Part shown: in pieces, positions 1 through 10,931 of the stretch
How positions within the stretch are numbered: the stretch's first letter is position 1
Layout of the letters: every line of letters starts with the position of its first letter
Source: Tannerellaceae bacterium
Lineage (GTDB): Bacteria; Bacteroidota; Bacteroidia; Bacteroidales; Tannerellaceae
DNA: 64,000 bases
Reading direction: 5' to 3'
Assembly (NCBI GenBank): GCA_031288175.1
Contig: JAITRW010000029.1
Span: 61,539-125,538 of the forward strand
Translations under genes and position numbers: made by a program
Notes under the pieces: generated by a model
The model's input: only the letters and a program-made list of their open reading frames with translations
Told to the model about the DNA's origin: nothing
Databases searched by the model: none

Positions 1-1856
1 TCACTCAATACGAAGGCTCCATCATCGAAGACACCGGACTCATCAAAATGGACTTCCTTGGGCTTAAAACCCTCTCAATCATCCATGAGGCTATCGAAAA
101 TATTCGACAAATACACGGTAAAGACATACATATTGATTCCATTCCTATTGACGATCCTAAAACTTATGCCTTGTTCTGTTCCGGCAAGACCACCGGTACG
201 TTCCAATTTGAATCTTCCGGAATGCAGAAATATCTCCGCGAACTTCAACCCAACAAGTTCGAAGACCTAATCGCCATGAATGCGCTCTATCGTCCCGGTC
301 CTATGGAATATATTCCTCAATTCATCGCCCGTAAACAAGGGCGTGAACCCATTACCTACGATATCCCCATCATGGAGCGTTACCTGAAAGACACTTACGG
401 TATCACCGTCTATCAGGAGCAAGTCATGCTTCTTGCCCGTCTCCTTGCCGGATTCACTGGCGGACAGTCCGACGAACTTCGCAAGGCCATCGGAAAAAAA
501 CTTCATGACAAGATGGTCGCCATGAAAAGTAAATTTCTCGAAGGAGGTAAACATAACGGACACGACGAGAACACCCTCAACAAAATCTGGAACGACTGGG
601 AAAAGTTTGCCTCCTACGCGTTCAACAAGAGCCACGCCACATGTTACTCGTGGATCGCCTACCAGACGGCATGGCTCAAAGCGAACTATCCCTCCGAATA
701 CATGGCCGCCCTTCTTTCTCGAAATATCTCCAACATCACCGAAATCACAAAATTCATGGATGAATGTCGTGCCATGAATATCCAAGTACTTGGTCCTGAC
801 GTCAATGAATCTCAACATAAGTTCTCCGTCAACCCCAAGGGAGATATTCGCTTCGGGCTTGGTGCTATCAAAAGCGTTGGCGAAAGTGCTGTCATCCACC
901 TCATAGAGGAACGGAAAAAAGGTCCTTTTACCGATATATTCGACCTTGTCGAACGCGTCAACTTTGCTGCCTGTAATCGCAAAGCAATTGAATCTCTTGC
1001 ACTCGCCGGAGCACTTGACACTCTTGGCCTCCAACGCGAACAGTACTTCGCACCCGGCAATAAAGAAGGTGAAAATTACCTTGACATTCTCGTCCGATAT
1101 GGCAATAAATACCAGGCCGACAAAGTTTCTACCGCCAATTCCCTCTTCGGCGCCGACAGTACTATAGCTATCATTCGACCTCCCATCTCCAAAGCTACTC
1201 CGTGGAGTGATCTCGAACGGTTGAACAAGGAAAAAGAGTATGTCGGCATCTATCTCTCCGCCCATCCTCTGGACGAGTATTACATTATCCTCAATCACGT
1301 CTGTAATACTAATGTAGCCGCTCTAAACGACAAGGATACACTTCAAGGTAGAGACCTTCTTCTCGGCGGTATCGTCATTGCCTACCGCGAAGGAACCACC
1401 AAGATAGGAAAACCTTTCGGTGTCCTTAAACTCGAAGACTTCACAGGAAACGCCGAAATAAGTCTCTTCGGACAAGATTATTACGATTACAGCAAGTACG
1501 GTAAGCCCGGCACTTATCTTCTTTTGCGGGGACGTGTCGAATCCCGCCAATGGCGCGAGAATGAATTTGATTTCCGTATCCGCCAGGCCACCCTCCTTCA
1601 AGACGAAAAAGATCGGCTTATCGAACATATCCTCATCACTCTCCCTATACAAGCCCTTGATAAACCTACCCTTGACGACCTCACCAATTACATTAAAGCT
1701 CACCCCGGCCCCATCCGCCTCACCGTTCAACTCACCGATGCCGAAAATACCTCTCTTCGTCTCACTTCCGGAATCAATATCCTTCTTACTCGCCCCTTTG
1801 TCGACTATCTCGAAAACCACCCATCTCTCTCCTTCCGTTTACAAACCCGTTCCTAA
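1..1856 (+). CDS. dnaE: DNA polymerase III alpha subunit, C-terminal half (5' end outside window)
   Basis: Replicative DNA polymerase catalytic subunit. The frame is open from base 3, so the gene starts before the window; 617 codons remain. The fragment opens at the end of the catalytic palm: LIKMDFLGLKTL holds the Asp equivalent to the third catalytic carboxylate of the C-family polymerases. Then follow the fingers region, a helix-hairpin-helix-like segment (CNRKAIESLALAGALD), a probable sliding-clamp binding motif (ANSLFG) and a C-terminal OB-fold (LLLGGIVIAYREG to about codon 510). The clamp motif and OB-fold order agree with DnaE rather than PolC. The stop is 13 bases before the queA-like gene, so the two are probably co-transcribed. 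Codons end mostly in C or T, unlike the 8.6-14.3 kb block. Identification is secure; only the missing 5' part is unseen. Confidence 0.97.
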   Translation, partial: TQYEGSIIEDTGLIKMDFLGLKTLSIIHEAIENIRQIHGKDIHIDSIPIDDPKTYALFCSGKTTGTFQFESSGMQKYLRELQPNKFEDLIAMNALYRPGPMEYIPQFIARKQGREPITYDIPIMERYLKDTYGITVYQEQVMLLARLLAGFTGGQSDELRKAIGKKLHDKMVAMKSKFLEGGKHNGHDENTLNKIWNDWEKFASYAFNKSHATCYSWIAYQTAWLKANYPSEYMAALLSRNISNITEITKFMDECRAMNIQVLGPDVNESQHKFSVNPKGDIRFGLGAIKSVGESAVIHLIEERKKGPFTDIFDLVERVNFAACNRKAIESLALAGALDTLGLQREQYFAPGNKEGENYLDILVRYGNKYQADKVSTANSLFGADSTIAIIRPPISKATPWSDLERLNKEKEYVGIYLSAHPLDEYYIILNHVCNTNVAALNDKDTLQGRDLLLGGIVIAYREGTTKIGKPFGVLKLEDFTGNAEISLFGQDYYDYSKYGKPGTYLLLRGRVESRQWRENEFDFRIRQATLLQDEKDRLIEHILITLPIQALDKPTLDDLTNYIKAHPGPIRLTVQLTDAENTSLRLTSGINILLTRPFVDYLENHPSLSFRLQTRS

Positions 1857-1869
1857 AAAGAACTGTATC

Positions 1870-3159
1870 ATGACACTGCGGAGAGAAGATATTTCTATGT
1901 CCGACTATGATTACTCTCTACCCGATAAATGCATTGCCAAACATCCTCTACCTAAACGCGACGCATCACGGCTTCTCATCGAACGCAACGGTGAGATCGC
2001 TGATGCCCGCTTTCGAGATATTGCCTGCTTCTTGCCCAAAGATACCCTTCTTGTCTTCAATAATAGTCGCGTCCTGCCTGCACGCATCCATTTCTCACGA
2101 GAAACCGGATCAATCATTGAGATCTTCTGCCTATCCCCTGTCGGAGGAAATTACGAGGTTGCTCTTAATAATCGTGACCGTTCCGCCTGGTATTGTCTTG
2201 TAGGCAACGGAAAACGATGGAAAAACAGTCCTCTTGAACGACGTTTCCACATTGGACGGAAAGAAGTTCTCCTCTCCGCTTTTCGGGAGGATGCTGATAA
2301 CGGATCATCATGCATCATTTTTTCGTGGGATAACCCTACCCTGACTTTCGGTGAAGTCCTTGACGCCATCGGTCAACTACCTCTTCCCCCTTACCTGAAC
2401 CGTAATGCTGTACCCCAAGATAACCGTACTTACCAGACCATATATTCTCGCATCAAAGGATCTGTTGCCGCTCCCACTGCCGGATTACATTTCACCGCCG
2501 GTATCTTCAAGAATCTCGAGATCGCCCACATTGACTGCGAAGAAATCACCCTCCATGTCGGTGCCGGAACTTTTCGCCCCGTCAAGGGTGACTATATCAC
2601 TACTCATCACATGCACGCCGAATACTTCACAGTCACACTCACTGCCCTCAAACACCTTCTTGCCTCTATCGGAAACATCGTTGCCGTCGGTACCACTACT
2701 GTCCGTACCCTTGAAAGCCTCTATTATCTCGGTGTATATGCTTCCGCAGGTGACTTTTGCTCATCTCCTTTTAACCCGAATCTTCCTCACGTACCTCAAT
2801 GGGTACCCTATGAACCTACAAGCAATCGCCTCACCGCTACTGAATCTATTCAAGTCCTTATCAATTACATGACCGCTCACCGACTTACCAGTCTCTCCGC
2901 CACTACACAAATAATCATTTTGCCTACTTACCATCCCCACATTACCCGCGGGCTCATCACCAATTTCCACCAGCCACGCAGTACACTTCTTCTCCTTATT
3001 GCCGCCTACACTCGCCATTGGCGAAGTCTTTACAACCATGCCCTCGCCAACGGCTATCGCTTCCTTAGTTATGGCGACGCTTGCCTCCTCCTTCCGGAGA
3101 ACAATGATTGTGATACCCGTCCTGACTTCAACCTACTTTCCAAACTTCCCCTTTCATAA
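1870..3159 (+). CDS. queA: S-adenosylmethionine:tRNA ribosyltransferase-isomerase, Bacteroidetes long paralogue (QueA-like)
   Basis: A 429-residue QueA family protein. QueA transfers the ribosyl part of SAM to 7-aminomethyl-7-deazaguanine in tRNA during queuosine synthesis. Visible hallmarks are FNNSRVLPAR, the signature GSVAAPTAGLHFT, HVGAGTFRPVK and GTTTVRTLESLYY. It is some 70 residues longer than standard QueA (about 350) and matches the longer paralogue found in Bacteroides, so its substrate could differ; the symbol is given for the family. The frame is open further upstream inside dnaE, but ATG 1870 is the first start after the dnaE stop and gives the N-terminus expected for the paralogue (a short tail before SDYDYSLPD); ATG 1897 is the alternative. 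The last 32 bases overlap the 3' end of korB on the other strand. Confidence 0.9.
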   Translation: MTLRREDISMSDYDYSLPDKCIAKHPLPKRDASRLLIERNGEIADARFRDIACFLPKDTLLVFNNSRVLPARIHFSRETGSIIEIFCLSPVGGNYEVALNNRDRSAWYCLVGNGKRWKNSPLERRFHIGRKEVLLSAFREDADNGSSCIIFSWDNPTLTFGEVLDAIGQLPLPPYLNRNAVPQDNRTYQTIYSRIKGSVAAPTAGLHFTAGIFKNLEIAHIDCEEITLHVGAGTFRPVKGDYITTHHMHAEYFTVTLTALKHLLASIGNIVAVGTTTVRTLESLYYLGVYASAGDFCSSPFNPNLPHVPQWVPYEPTSNRLTATESIQVLINYMTAHRLTSLSATTQIIILPTYHPHITRGLITNFHQPRSTLLLLIAAYTRHWRSLYNHALANGYRFLSYGDACLLLPENNDCDTRPDFNLLSKLPLS

Positions 3160-4123
3160 GGAATTCCTGCAAAGTACGCACGGGATTGACGGTTCGTATT
3201 TGTTCGATTTGCTCGGTGACGGCTTCGTCATAACAAGGAGTATCAACGTCACGGATGACGCCAAGTGCAAGGGGCAAGTCGCCTTTCATCAAGCCAAGCA
3301 TCAAGTGCAGAGTGAGATCAGCCTCGTGGGCATCGTGCACAAGGATATCGTTGAGGGTATAACCGTCTTTGCCAACAGTAACAGCTCTGAGTTTAAGGCC
3401 TTCAAGAACAAGCCCTTTCTCGTTATCCTTACCGAAAAGCATCTTTTCTCCATGACGGAGGAAAATAGTACGTTCGGCGCGGAACTCGCGATCAATGATC
3501 GCACGGTGCGTACCGTCATTGAAAATGACACAGTTCACAAGGACTTCCACCACAGCAGCACCTTTGTGCCGTGCGGCGGCAACGAAAAGAGAGGTCGTAT
3601 TGGCAAGATCGGTATCAATCGCACGGGCAAAGAAATTTCCCCGTGCACCAAAAACCAATTCAGCAGGGATGAAGGGATCTTCAACTGTTCCAAAGGGGGA
3701 ACTTTTGGAAACGAACCCTCTTTCGGATGTCGGCGAATATTGACCTTTAGTAAGGCCGTAGATCTTGTTATTGAAAAGAGCAATATTGAGATTGACGTTA
3801 CGCCGGATAGCATGGATAAAGTGATTACCTCCAATAGCAAGGCAATCGCCGTCCCCAGTGACGACCCAGACGCTCAAATCGGGACGAGCAGTCTTGACGC
3901 CGGTAGCAATGGCAGCGGCTCTTCCATGGATAGTATGGAAGCCATACGTATTCATATAGTAAGGGAGACGGGAAGAGCAACCGATACCGGAGATAACGGC
4001 AATCTCGTGCGGAGGCACTCCCAACTCAGCCATCGCCTTGTGGAGGCAATTGAGGGCAGCATGATCTCCACAACCGGGACACCAACGTACGTATTGGTCG
4101 CTCTTATAGTCTTGTGCGTTCAT
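3128..4123 (-). CDS. korB: 2-oxoglutarate:ferredoxin oxidoreductase beta subunit
   Basis: A 331-residue thiamine-diphosphate-binding subunit that with KorA converts 2-oxoglutarate and CoA to succinyl-CoA with reduction of ferredoxin in the cytoplasm. Seen: the N-terminal WCPGCGDHAAL motif, GIGCSSRLPYY, and the TPP/Mg motif GDGDCLAIGGNH followed by NNKIYGLTKGQYSPTS. ATG at 4123 is chosen over the TTG at 4153 that directly follows the korA stop, because MNAQDYKSDQYVRW is the normal family N-terminus. It is the second gene of a korA-korB operon. The reaction subtype (2-oxoglutarate rather than pyruvate or 2-oxoisovalerate) is inferred from overall similarity to Bacteroidetes KorB. Confidence 0.92.
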   Translation of the reverse strand: MNAQDYKSDQYVRWCPGCGDHAALNCLHKAMAELGVPPHEIAVISGIGCSSRLPYYMNTYGFHTIHGRAAAIATGVKTARPDLSVWVVTGDGDCLAIGGNHFIHAIRRNVNLNIALFNNKIYGLTKGQYSPTSERGFVSKSSPFGTVEDPFIPAELVFGARGNFFARAIDTDLANTTSLFVAAARHKGAAVVEVLVNCVIFNDGTHRAIIDREFRAERTIFLRHGEKMLFGKDNEKGLVLEGLKLRAVTVGKDGYTLNDILVHDAHEADLTLHLMLGLMKGDLPLALGVIRDVDTPCYDEAVTEQIEQIRTVNPVRTLQEFLMKGEVWKVG

Positions 4124-4149
4124 TGTATCTTGTTTGAAAAAATAAATAT

Positions 4150-5994
4150 TCAAAGTTTCGAAAGTTCTTCGATTAAGCGGGAAACCATGAAAGGCTGGCC
4201 TTTGACTCGATTGAAGCGATGCGGATTGAAACCGGCAATCTTACTGCGGAGGTAGTTAGCAAACTGCCCGTTATTCTGCTCCACGACGACGGTTTTGTCA
4301 AAACGTTTAAGGATATCTTCCGTATTGGAAGGGAGAGGATTGATGAAGCGGAAATGAGCGAAGGCAACCTTTCGTCCCAATTCCTGCAAACCTTCCATAG
4401 TTTCGTAAAGATGTCCGTAAGTACCTCCCCATCCAATGATAAGCAACTCGGCATCCATGTCTCCAATGACTTCAAGGGGGGGGATATGGTCGGCGATCCG
4501 GTCTATCTTCTCCTGTCGGGTAGTAACCATACGCTGATGATTGACCGGATCGGTGGAGATGGCGCTTGTTGTATAGTCTTTTTCGAGGCCTCCGATGCGA
4601 TGGGCGAAACCTTCAACACTGGGAACGGCCCAATAACGAACAAGGGTCTCAGGGTCGCGGCGATAGGCTTTCCAGACCTGGTCTCCGATATAGGCATCCA
4701 CGTAATGTGGCTTAATGGCGGGATAATCGTCAAGGTTAGGTATTTTCCACGCCGAAGATCCGTTAGCGATAAAAGAATCGCTGAGCAAAATGACAGGAGT
4801 CATATACTCCATAGCAAGTTTACCCGCCCAAAAAGCAGCCTCAAAGCAATCGGTCGGCGTAGAGGAGGCAATGACAACAGCGGGACTTTCACCGTTACGT
4901 CCATATAAGGCCTGCATAAGGTCTGTCTGTTCGCTCTTAGTGGGTAATCCGGTGGAGGGACCTCCGCGCTGTACATCGACCACCACGAGGGGCAATTCTG
5001 CCATGACAGCCAATCCGATCGCCTCACTTTTCAAAGCAAGTCCCGGTCCAGAAGTAGAGGTGACGCCCAAAGCACCGGCAAAAGATGCTCCAATGGCAGT
5101 ACAGACGCCGGCTATCTCATCTTCAAACTGCAACCCTTTGACACCAAGCTCTTTTCGGGCAGCAAGTTCGTGAAGGATGTCTGTTGCAGGAGTAATAGGA
5201 TAACTACCGAGGAAAAGCTTGACGCTCGCTTTCTCTGCAGCGGCAATCAGGCCATAGGCAAGGGCTTTATTACCGTTGACATCGGTATAATAGCCCGGTT
5301 CAACTTGCTTACCCTCAATACGATAGGTAGAAACAGAAGCTTGGATATTATTGCCGTAATTATACCCGTCAGTGAGTGCTTTGATATTGGCGCGGACAAG
5401 GAGGGGTTTCTTGGCAAACTTATTTTCCAAAAGATGGACAGCTTCTTCCAAAGGTCGTTCGAAAAGCCAACAGACCAACCCAAGTGCAAACATATTCTTG
5501 CAACGTATAGCTGTCTTGTTATCTAATCCGAATTCGGCAAGCCCATCCTTAACAAGGGAAGTAATCGGAGCGGCAACTATCTGCTGGGTTGTAAGGCCTA
5601 ACTCTTTGAAGGGATCTTCAGTCAGGAACTGCGCTTTTTCCAAATCATTCTTTCGGAAAGAATCGGTATCAATAAGAATAATAGTGGTAGGTCTGAGAAA
5701 CTTGACATTTACTTTAAGGGCAGCGGGATTCATGGCAACAAGTACATCGGCCTTGTCCCCGGGAGTAAAGATTTTACGTGAACCTATATGTACCTGAAAA
5801 CCTGATACACCACTGAGTGAACCTTGAGGGGCACGTATTTCGGCAGGAAAATCGGGGAAAGTTGAAATTTCGTTGCCAAATATTGCCGAGAGATTAGAAA
5901 AGATACTCCCACTTAGTTGCATACCATCACCTGAATCGCCCGAAAAGCGTACGACGACTTTCTCCAAAATAGTTACTTTTGTTCGTTCTGCCAT
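4150..5994 (-). CDS. korA: 2-oxoglutarate:ferredoxin oxidoreductase alpha subunit with fused gamma domain
   Basis: A 614-residue fusion of the gamma domain (about residues 10-190, starting [17 protein letters not shown]) with the alpha domain (from about residue 235; [23 protein letters not shown] and [21 protein letters not shown]). This domain order is standard for two-subunit KorAB enzymes. ATG 5994 is preferred over an upstream in-frame start at 6039 because [19 protein letters not shown] fits the family and because the probable -7 box at 6039-6046 would remove the longer form. It leads the operon with korB 26 bases downstream and faces mutS across an 83-base divergent spacer. Confidence 0.94.
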   Translation of the reverse strand: MAERTKVTILEKVVVRFSGDSGDGMQLSGSIFSNLSAIFGNEISTFPDFPAEIRAPQGSLSGVSGFQVHIGSRKIFTPGDKADVLVAMNPAALKVNVKFLRPTTIILIDTDSFRKNDLEKAQFLTEDPFKELGLTTQQIVAAPITSLVKDGLAEFGLDNKTAIRCKNMFALGLVCWLFERPLEEAVHLLENKFAKKPLLVRANIKALTDGYNYGNNIQASVSTYRIEGKQVEPGYYTDVNGNKALAYGLIAAAEKASVKLFLGSYPITPATDILHELAARKELGVKGLQFEDEIAGVCTAIGASFAGALGVTSTSGPGLALKSEAIGLAVMAELPLVVVDVQRGGPSTGLPTKSEQTDLMQALYGRNGESPAVVIASSTPTDCFEAAFWAGKLAMEYMTPVILLSDSFIANGSSAWKIPNLDDYPAIKPHYVDAYIGDQVWKAYRRDPETLVRYWAVPSVEGFAHRIGGLEKDYTTSAISTDPVNHQRMVTTRQEKIDRIADHIPPLEVIGDMDAELLIIGWGGTYGHLYETMEGLQELGRKVAFAHFRFINPLPSNTEDILKRFDKTVVVEQNNGQFANYLRSKIAGFNPHRFNRVKGQPFMVSRLIEELSKL

Positions 5995-6038
5995 CTTTAT
6001 CCTACCTAACGTTGTATTATATTCCGATTTACCGGACA

Positions 6039-6068
6039 CAAAGTTATGCTAAATATTCGAGTCGCAAA
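6039..6068 (-). promoter_or_regulatory. Probable promoter of korAB
   Basis: On the minus strand TAACTTTG (6046 to 6039) matches the Bacteroidetes -7 box TAnnTTTG, and TTTG (6068 to 6065) lies 18 bases upstream as a -33 element. Transcription would begin near 6032, about 38 bases before the korA ATG at 5994. No matching box was found for mutS on the other strand. Confidence 0.6.
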
Positions 6069-6077
6069 ACTTATCAA

Positions 6078-8648
6078 ATGAAAGAAACACCTCTAATGAA
6101 ACAATATTTTGCTGTGAAGGCAAAGTATTCGGAGGCGATCCTTTTGTTCCGTGTGGGAGACTTCTATGAAATGTATGGCAAGGATGCAGTAGTAGGTGCT
6201 GCCATCACAGGCATTGTATTGACACACAAAGCCAATGCTTCGGGGACATTTTCCGAAATGGCCGGTTTTCCGCACCATGCCTTGGACACCTATCTACCGA
6301 AACTCGTCCGTGCCGGTAAGAAAGTCGCTATCTGTGACCAGCTCGAAGATCCTAAGAAGACCCGGACTCTTGTACGCCGCGGTGTTACCGAACTGGTGAC
6401 GCCTGGCGTCTCCCTGAACGATACCGTTCTTGAAAGTAAAGAAAATAATTTCCTTGCCTCCATCCACTTCGGAAAAAAAAACTGCTGCGGATTATCTTTC
6501 CTTGACATTTCCACCGGAGAATTCCTTGTCACCGAAGGTAAAACCGATATGGTTGACAAGCTCCTTAATAACTTTTCCCCAAAAGAGATTCTTATTGAGA
6601 AAAGCCAAAGCCGCCGATTTGAAGAACTGTTCGGCAACCATTTTCTACTCACTCCTCTCGGCGAATGGATCTTTGTTTTTGAGACAGCTTATTCCACGCT
6701 TTGCAAGCATTTTGAGACTGAAAGCCTTAAAGGATTTGGCATTGACGAACTACAGGTAGGTATATCGGCTGCAAGCGCTATCCTTTACTACCTCGAAAGT
6801 ACCTATCACAAGGTTTCTCATATTGCCGGAATATCGAAATTGGAAGAAGGCCGTTACATGCGCCTTGACCGTTTTACCCTCCGCAGTCTTGAGCTTATCA
6901 CTCCGATGAATGACGAAGGTAAGAGTCTCTTGGACATTATAGACCATACCGTTTCTCCGCCAGGTAGCCGCTTGCTTCGCCGCTGGTTGCAGTTCCCGCT
7001 TAAAGACGTGGACGATATACGCAAGAGGCAAGATATCACGGATTACTTTTTCCGTCACCCTGAAATAGCCGGTATCTCCGAAGATTGTCTCCGCCAAATA
7101 GGTGATCTTGAGCGGCTTTCTGCCAAAATCGCTACTGCACGTCTCTCCCCCCGCGAAGCCATTCAGCTTAAACACGCCCTCCATGCCCTTATTCCTCTCC
7201 GGCAAACCTGTCTTGACAGTGGAGAGGAGAGCCTCCGGTTTTTCGGCGAAAGAATCAATCCTTGCCCTGACGCCGCCGAATGCCTTGCCCGCAATATCAG
7301 CGCAGATCCTCCTGCTTTTCTTAACAAAGGAGGCATTATCGCAGAGGGTGTAGACAAAGAACTGGATGAGTTACGACGATTAGCCTTCTCCGGTAAAGAC
7401 TATCTCGCAGAGATCCGGCAACGGGAGAGTGAACGTACAGGTATCCCCCTCAAGATCGCCTTCAATAACATCTTCGGCTATTACATCGAAGTCCGTAATA
7501 CTCATAAAGATAAAGTCCCTTCCGAATGGATTCGCAAGCAGACGCTTGTCGGCGCAGAACGGTACGTCACGGAAGAACTCAAAGCTTATGAAGAGAAAAT
7601 TCTTGGCGCCGAAGAGAAAATTCTTGCTCTTGAAACCCAGCTCTTCAATGAGTTAATCGCCTCCCTTCTCCCTCACATTCAGACCTTACAGAATAACGCA
7701 CGCCTCACCGCACGCCTTGACTGCCTCCTTTCTTTTGCGCGCACGGCAAAAGAAAATGCTTACGTCCGCCCCGAAATAGATGAATCCGATGTGATTGACA
7801 TCTGCGCCGGACGACACCCTGTTATCGAAAAACAGCTTTCTGCCGAACAGCACTACGTCGCTAATGACATTCGTTTAGATGCGCAGCGACAGATCCTCAT
7901 CATCACAGGGCCGAATATGGCAGGAAAATCCGCCTTACTCCGGCAAACAGCACTCATCACTCTTCTGGCGCAGACCGGCAGTTTCGTTCCTGCACAATCC
8001 GCCCGCATCGGTATTGTCGACAAAATCTTCACCCGTGTAGGTGCTTCCGACAACCTTTCCCTCGGAGAATCCACTTTCATGATGGAAATGAACGAAGCTG
8101 CCGATATTCTCAACAACCTCTCCCCCCGTAGCCTCGTCCTCTTTGACGAGCTTGGTAGGGGCACAAGCACTTATGACGGCCTCTCCATCGCTCAAGCCAT
8201 TGTTGAATATATTCATGAAACTCCGCGTGCTCGCGCCAAAACCCTCTTCGCCACTCACTACCATGAATTAAATGAGATGGCGCAATCTTTCCCCCGTATC
8301 TTTAATTGCAACGTCTCCGTGCGTGAAATTGACAACAAAGTCATTTTCTTACGCAAACTCGTCCCCGGTGGATGCGAGCACAGCTTTGGCATTCACGTCG
8401 CTCGCATGGCAGGGATCCCTAAATCTATCCTGCAACGCGCCGAAAAAATTCTCTCCCTCCTCGAATCCCGGCAGACTGTCCCCTCCTCGCTCTCCCAAGA
8501 CGCTTATCAACTAAGTTTTTTCCAACTTGATGACCCCCTCCTCGCCCTTTTACGCGACGAAATCGAAAAACTTGACATCAACTCCCTTACACCCCTTGAA
8601 GCGCTCAACACCCTTCACCGACTTCGTAAGTCACTTCTCGGTAAGTGA
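6078..8648 (+). CDS. mutS: DNA mismatch repair protein MutS
   Basis: An 856-residue mismatch-recognition ATPase, normal length for MutS. The N-terminal mismatch-binding domain has the Phe-x-Glu motif in GDFYEMYG; the lever and clamp regions follow; the ATPase domain has Walker A GPNMAGKS at about residue 610, Walker [17 protein letters not shown] at about 685 and ATHYHEL after it. ATG 6078 ([17 protein letters not shown]) is chosen; the frame is open upstream to 5979 but that would run into korA on the other strand. The 3' end overlaps the convergent lipoprotein gene by 18 bases. No mutL is next to it. Confidence 0.97.
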   Translation: MKETPLMKQYFAVKAKYSEAILLFRVGDFYEMYGKDAVVGAAITGIVLTHKANASGTFSEMAGFPHHALDTYLPKLVRAGKKVAICDQLEDPKKTRTLVRRGVTELVTPGVSLNDTVLESKENNFLASIHFGKKNCCGLSFLDISTGEFLVTEGKTDMVDKLLNNFSPKEILIEKSQSRRFEELFGNHFLLTPLGEWIFVFETAYSTLCKHFETESLKGFGIDELQVGISAASAILYYLESTYHKVSHIAGISKLEEGRYMRLDRFTLRSLELITPMNDEGKSLLDIIDHTVSPPGSRLLRRWLQFPLKDVDDIRKRQDITDYFFRHPEIAGISEDCLRQIGDLERLSAKIATARLSPREAIQLKHALHALIPLRQTCLDSGEESLRFFGERINPCPDAAECLARNISADPPAFLNKGGIIAEGVDKELDELRRLAFSGKDYLAEIRQRESERTGIPLKIAFNNIFGYYIEVRNTHKDKVPSEWIRKQTLVGAERYVTEELKAYEEKILGAEEKILALETQLFNELIASLLPHIQTLQNNARLTARLDCLLSFARTAKENAYVRPEIDESDVIDICAGRHPVIEKQLSAEQHYVANDIRLDAQRQILIITGPNMAGKSALLRQTALITLLAQTGSFVPAQSARIGIVDKIFTRVGASDNLSLGESTFMMEMNEAADILNNLSPRSLVLFDELGRGTSTYDGLSIAQAIVEYIHETPRARAKTLFATHYHELNEMAQSFPRIFNCNVSVREIDNKVIFLRKLVPGGCEHSFGIHVARMAGIPKSILQRAEKILSLLESRQTVPSSLSQDAYQLSFFQLDDPLLALLRDEIEKLDINSLTPLEALNTLHRLRKSLLGK

Positions 8649-10001
8649 ATCCAACGGCCGCACATCCCACCCCGAAAGTATTCCCCCGTGGAAAAAGAAC
8701 CTCACATCAAAGAGTGTCCCTGTCTTTTCATCCGCCACTCTGTAATGTTTCACGCTCCCATATTCTTCTATAAAGCAATACTGCCCAAGCTGCAATTCCC
8801 CTACTTCCTTCTTCATGTAACTCGCTATCTTGCCTTCCACACGCTCCATTATTCCCACCTTCTTGAACGGATCCATCTCTATTTCCCCTGTCTCTTTCAC
8901 GGGTATCTCTCCTTTTGAACGCCTCTTGCGCATTTCATCCGCATAGCTCCGGAACTTCTCCCGCATCTCCTTTGTTTTCAGCGCCTCCACAGTAAATATC
9001 GCTATCCCTTCCGCCCCATTATTCAACGCCTCATCCATCAACGACACCAGCTCCGTCGTATCTTCCGACGTCAGCAGCAATCCGCAGTAGAGCTTCATCT
9101 CTTCTCCATTCCCCTCCTTATTCTTTTTCATACAATCGGAGATAAAACTTTTCTCCCCTGTATAAAAACTATGGTATGCCATCGGAAATACGATATCCAA
9201 CTCCCATTTTCCCCAGTCCTGACGCACTAATTCACGCCCCATACCTGGCGTTGGAAACGGCGACGCCGCCATTACCTTCTTACTTGCCCGCACTACCTGT
9301 GACACCTCATTCGCTATCTCCGTCACCTTGTCACACCGGAACTGGCGCCACACATTATCATTTGTCGGGTCCTCTCGCTTACGCGGATCATACCCGTTTA
9401 TCGCCATAAACGCCTCCACCATCGCCGGATGATACCCATAATCCCATTCCGGATAATCTTTATCCTGAAGAATCCCATATTTTTCCCACAACTGCGTCGG
9501 CAGCACTACGTCCACCATCCGGTTATAATCTATCGACACCCCCTTTAATCCCTCCACCTTACAAAAATCCCGCACCTTCTCCCGCACATAATACCTCACC
9601 TCCGGCAATATCGGACACATAAACTTATAATGTTTCACGTACGCCACACTATCCGCCAGACTCCACCCCATCCTGTTCATACTCATCCATTCCTTATGCG
9701 CCTCCGGCATCCATTCCGCGTCCTCATGGTCAAAATTCAACGTCCATATCCATGCATACACCTCTATCCCGTGTTTCTCCGCTACCGCTACCGCTTCACT
9801 CATCTCCGCCGACGTCGCCGCGTTTAGCATCACCGCCTCTATCCCCGCCTCTTCCATTATTACGCACATATTCTCAAACGTCGACGACTTATAGTCCAGC
9901 CACGTCCAAAACATCGGGTATTCTGTCTGGCCCTGCTCTTCCTTCTCTACGCACCCTATCACTACTGCGCACATTAATAACAACCACACCCTTATTTTCA
10001 T
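8631..10001 (-). CDS. Lipoprotein, GHL10-like glycoside-hydrolase-family TIM-barrel protein
   Basis: A 456-residue exported protein. Residues 1-17 form a lipoprotein signal peptide with lipobox VVIGC. The body looks like the GHL10 family of putative glycosyl hydrolases: after the lead strand [10 protein letters not shown] come AWIWTLNFD and the family-type segment [29 protein letters not shown], where the IDY matches the usual (I/H)xDYxR site, then MAASPFPTP and [10 protein letters not shown]. The substrate is unknown and no catalytic pair can be assigned with certainty. A C-terminal extension from about residue 375 is not recognised. It lies 21 bases after pyrD with a purine-rich AAAGGA ribosome-binding stretch, so it is probably the last gene of the patatin-amylase-pyr unit. 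It ends inside the mutS 3' end. Confidence 0.72.
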   Translation of the reverse strand: MKIRVWLLLMCAVVIGCVEKEEQGQTEYPMFWTWLDYKSSTFENMCVIMEEAGIEAVMLNAATSAEMSEAVAVAEKHGIEVYAWIWTLNFDHEDAEWMPEAHKEWMSMNRMGWSLADSVAYVKHYKFMCPILPEVRYYVREKVRDFCKVEGLKGVSIDYNRMVDVVLPTQLWEKYGILQDKDYPEWDYGYHPAMVEAFMAINGYDPRKREDPTNDNVWRQFRCDKVTEIANEVSQVVRASKKVMAASPFPTPGMGRELVRQDWGKWELDIVFPMAYHSFYTGEKSFISDCMKKNKEGNGEEMKLYCGLLLTSEDTTELVSLMDEALNNGAEGIAIFTVEALKTKEMREKFRSYADEMRKRRSKGEIPVKETGEIEMDPFKKVGIMERVEGKIASYMKKEVGELQLGQYCFIEEYGSVKHYRVADEKTGTLFDVRFFFHGGILSGWDVRPLDSLTEK

Positions 10002-10022
10002 TTCCTTTCTCTTTTTTTCTTT

Positions 10023-10931
10023 TTAGAACATCTTCATCGCTCCTATCAACTCACTTACCGATTCAATCCTTTTCTGAGTAAAATACATTTCCAGATCGCT
10101 TGCGATATCTGTCGTAACCGTCGGCATCGCAAAATTATACATCCCCACCTGTACCGCGCTCGCCCCTGCCAGCATGAACTCTACTACATCTTGCCAATCC
10201 TTTATCCCTCCTACACCTATCACCGGTATCTTCACCGCATTATACACCTCCCATACGCACCGCAACGCTATTGGTTTTATGCACGGCCCCGATAATCCCC
10301 CCGTCACTGTCGACAACTTCGGCTTTTGGCTTCTTATATCCACCGCCATCCCTAACACCGTATTTATCGCCGTCAACGCATCCGCCCCTCCTCCTTCCGC
10401 TGCCCGCGCTATCTCCGTGATATCCGTCACATTGGGCGATAGCTTCACTATCATCGTCTTCTTATATACCTCACGTATTGCCTTTACTACCCCCTCTGTC
10501 ATCTTTACATCACGCCCAAATTGCATACCTCCCTCCTTTACATTCGGACACGATATATTCACCTCTATCCCCTTTATCCCTTTTACCTCCCCTATTTGCC
10601 TCGCACACTCCGTATACTCCTCTACACTACTCCCTGCTATACTTACTATTATCTCCGTCTCACAATCTTTTATCTTCGTCCATATCTCCTTTATAAAATG
10701 CTCTACCCCTTCATTCTGCAGCCCTACCGCATTTAACATCCCTCCTTCCGTCTCTACTCCACGCGGATATCCATTCCCCTCTCTACCCTTTAATGTAATA
10801 CTCTTCGTCACAAATCCCCCCAGTCCCTCTATATCTACTAGCTCTTTATACTCTAATCCGTATCCGAATGTCCCTGATGCGGCTATCACTGGATTCTTGA
10901 ATTCAATCCCCCCTATCTTTACCCTCATCAT
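10023..10931 (-). CDS. pyrD: Dihydroorotate dehydrogenase, class 1B catalytic subunit
   Basis: A 302-residue FMN enzyme that oxidises dihydroorotate to orotate in pyrimidine synthesis. Seen: NPVIAASGTFGYG, the FMN-site FVTKSITLKGREGN, the class 1 catalytic Cys in VNISCPNVKEGG, VKLSPNVTDI and IPVIGVGGI. Class 1B is supported by the neighbouring pyrK. ATG at 10931 overlaps the pyrK stop as ATGA, so the two are translationally coupled; a TTG six bases upstream is less likely. Codon use is strongly purine-rich (AGG, ATA, GGG, GAG), like its neighbours and unlike dnaE. Confidence 0.96.
   Translation of the reverse strand: MMRVKIGGIEFKNPVIAASGTFGYGLEYKELVDIEGLGGFVTKSITLKGREGNGYPRGVETEGGMLNAVGLQNEGVEHFIKEIWTKIKDCETEIIVSIAGSSVEEYTECARQIGEVKGIKGIEVNISCPNVKEGGMQFGRDVKMTEGVVKAIREVYKKTMIVKLSPNVTDITEIARAAEGGGADALTAINTVLGMAVDIRSQKPKLSTVTGGLSGPCIKPIALRCVWEVYNAVKIPVIGVGGIKDWQDVVEFMLAGASAVQVGMYNFAMPTVTTDIASDLEMYFTQKRIESVSELIGAMKMF

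Noticed and set aside
267..1298. A 343-codon minus-strand ORF inside dnaE
   Set aside because: It is the reverse-strand shadow of a high-confidence gene with no domain logic; dnaE occupies the plus strand throughout.
2999..4255. A 418-codon plus-strand ORF opposite korB
   Set aside because: Its translation has no recognisable domains and it mirrors the korB codons; korB has clear TPP motifs.
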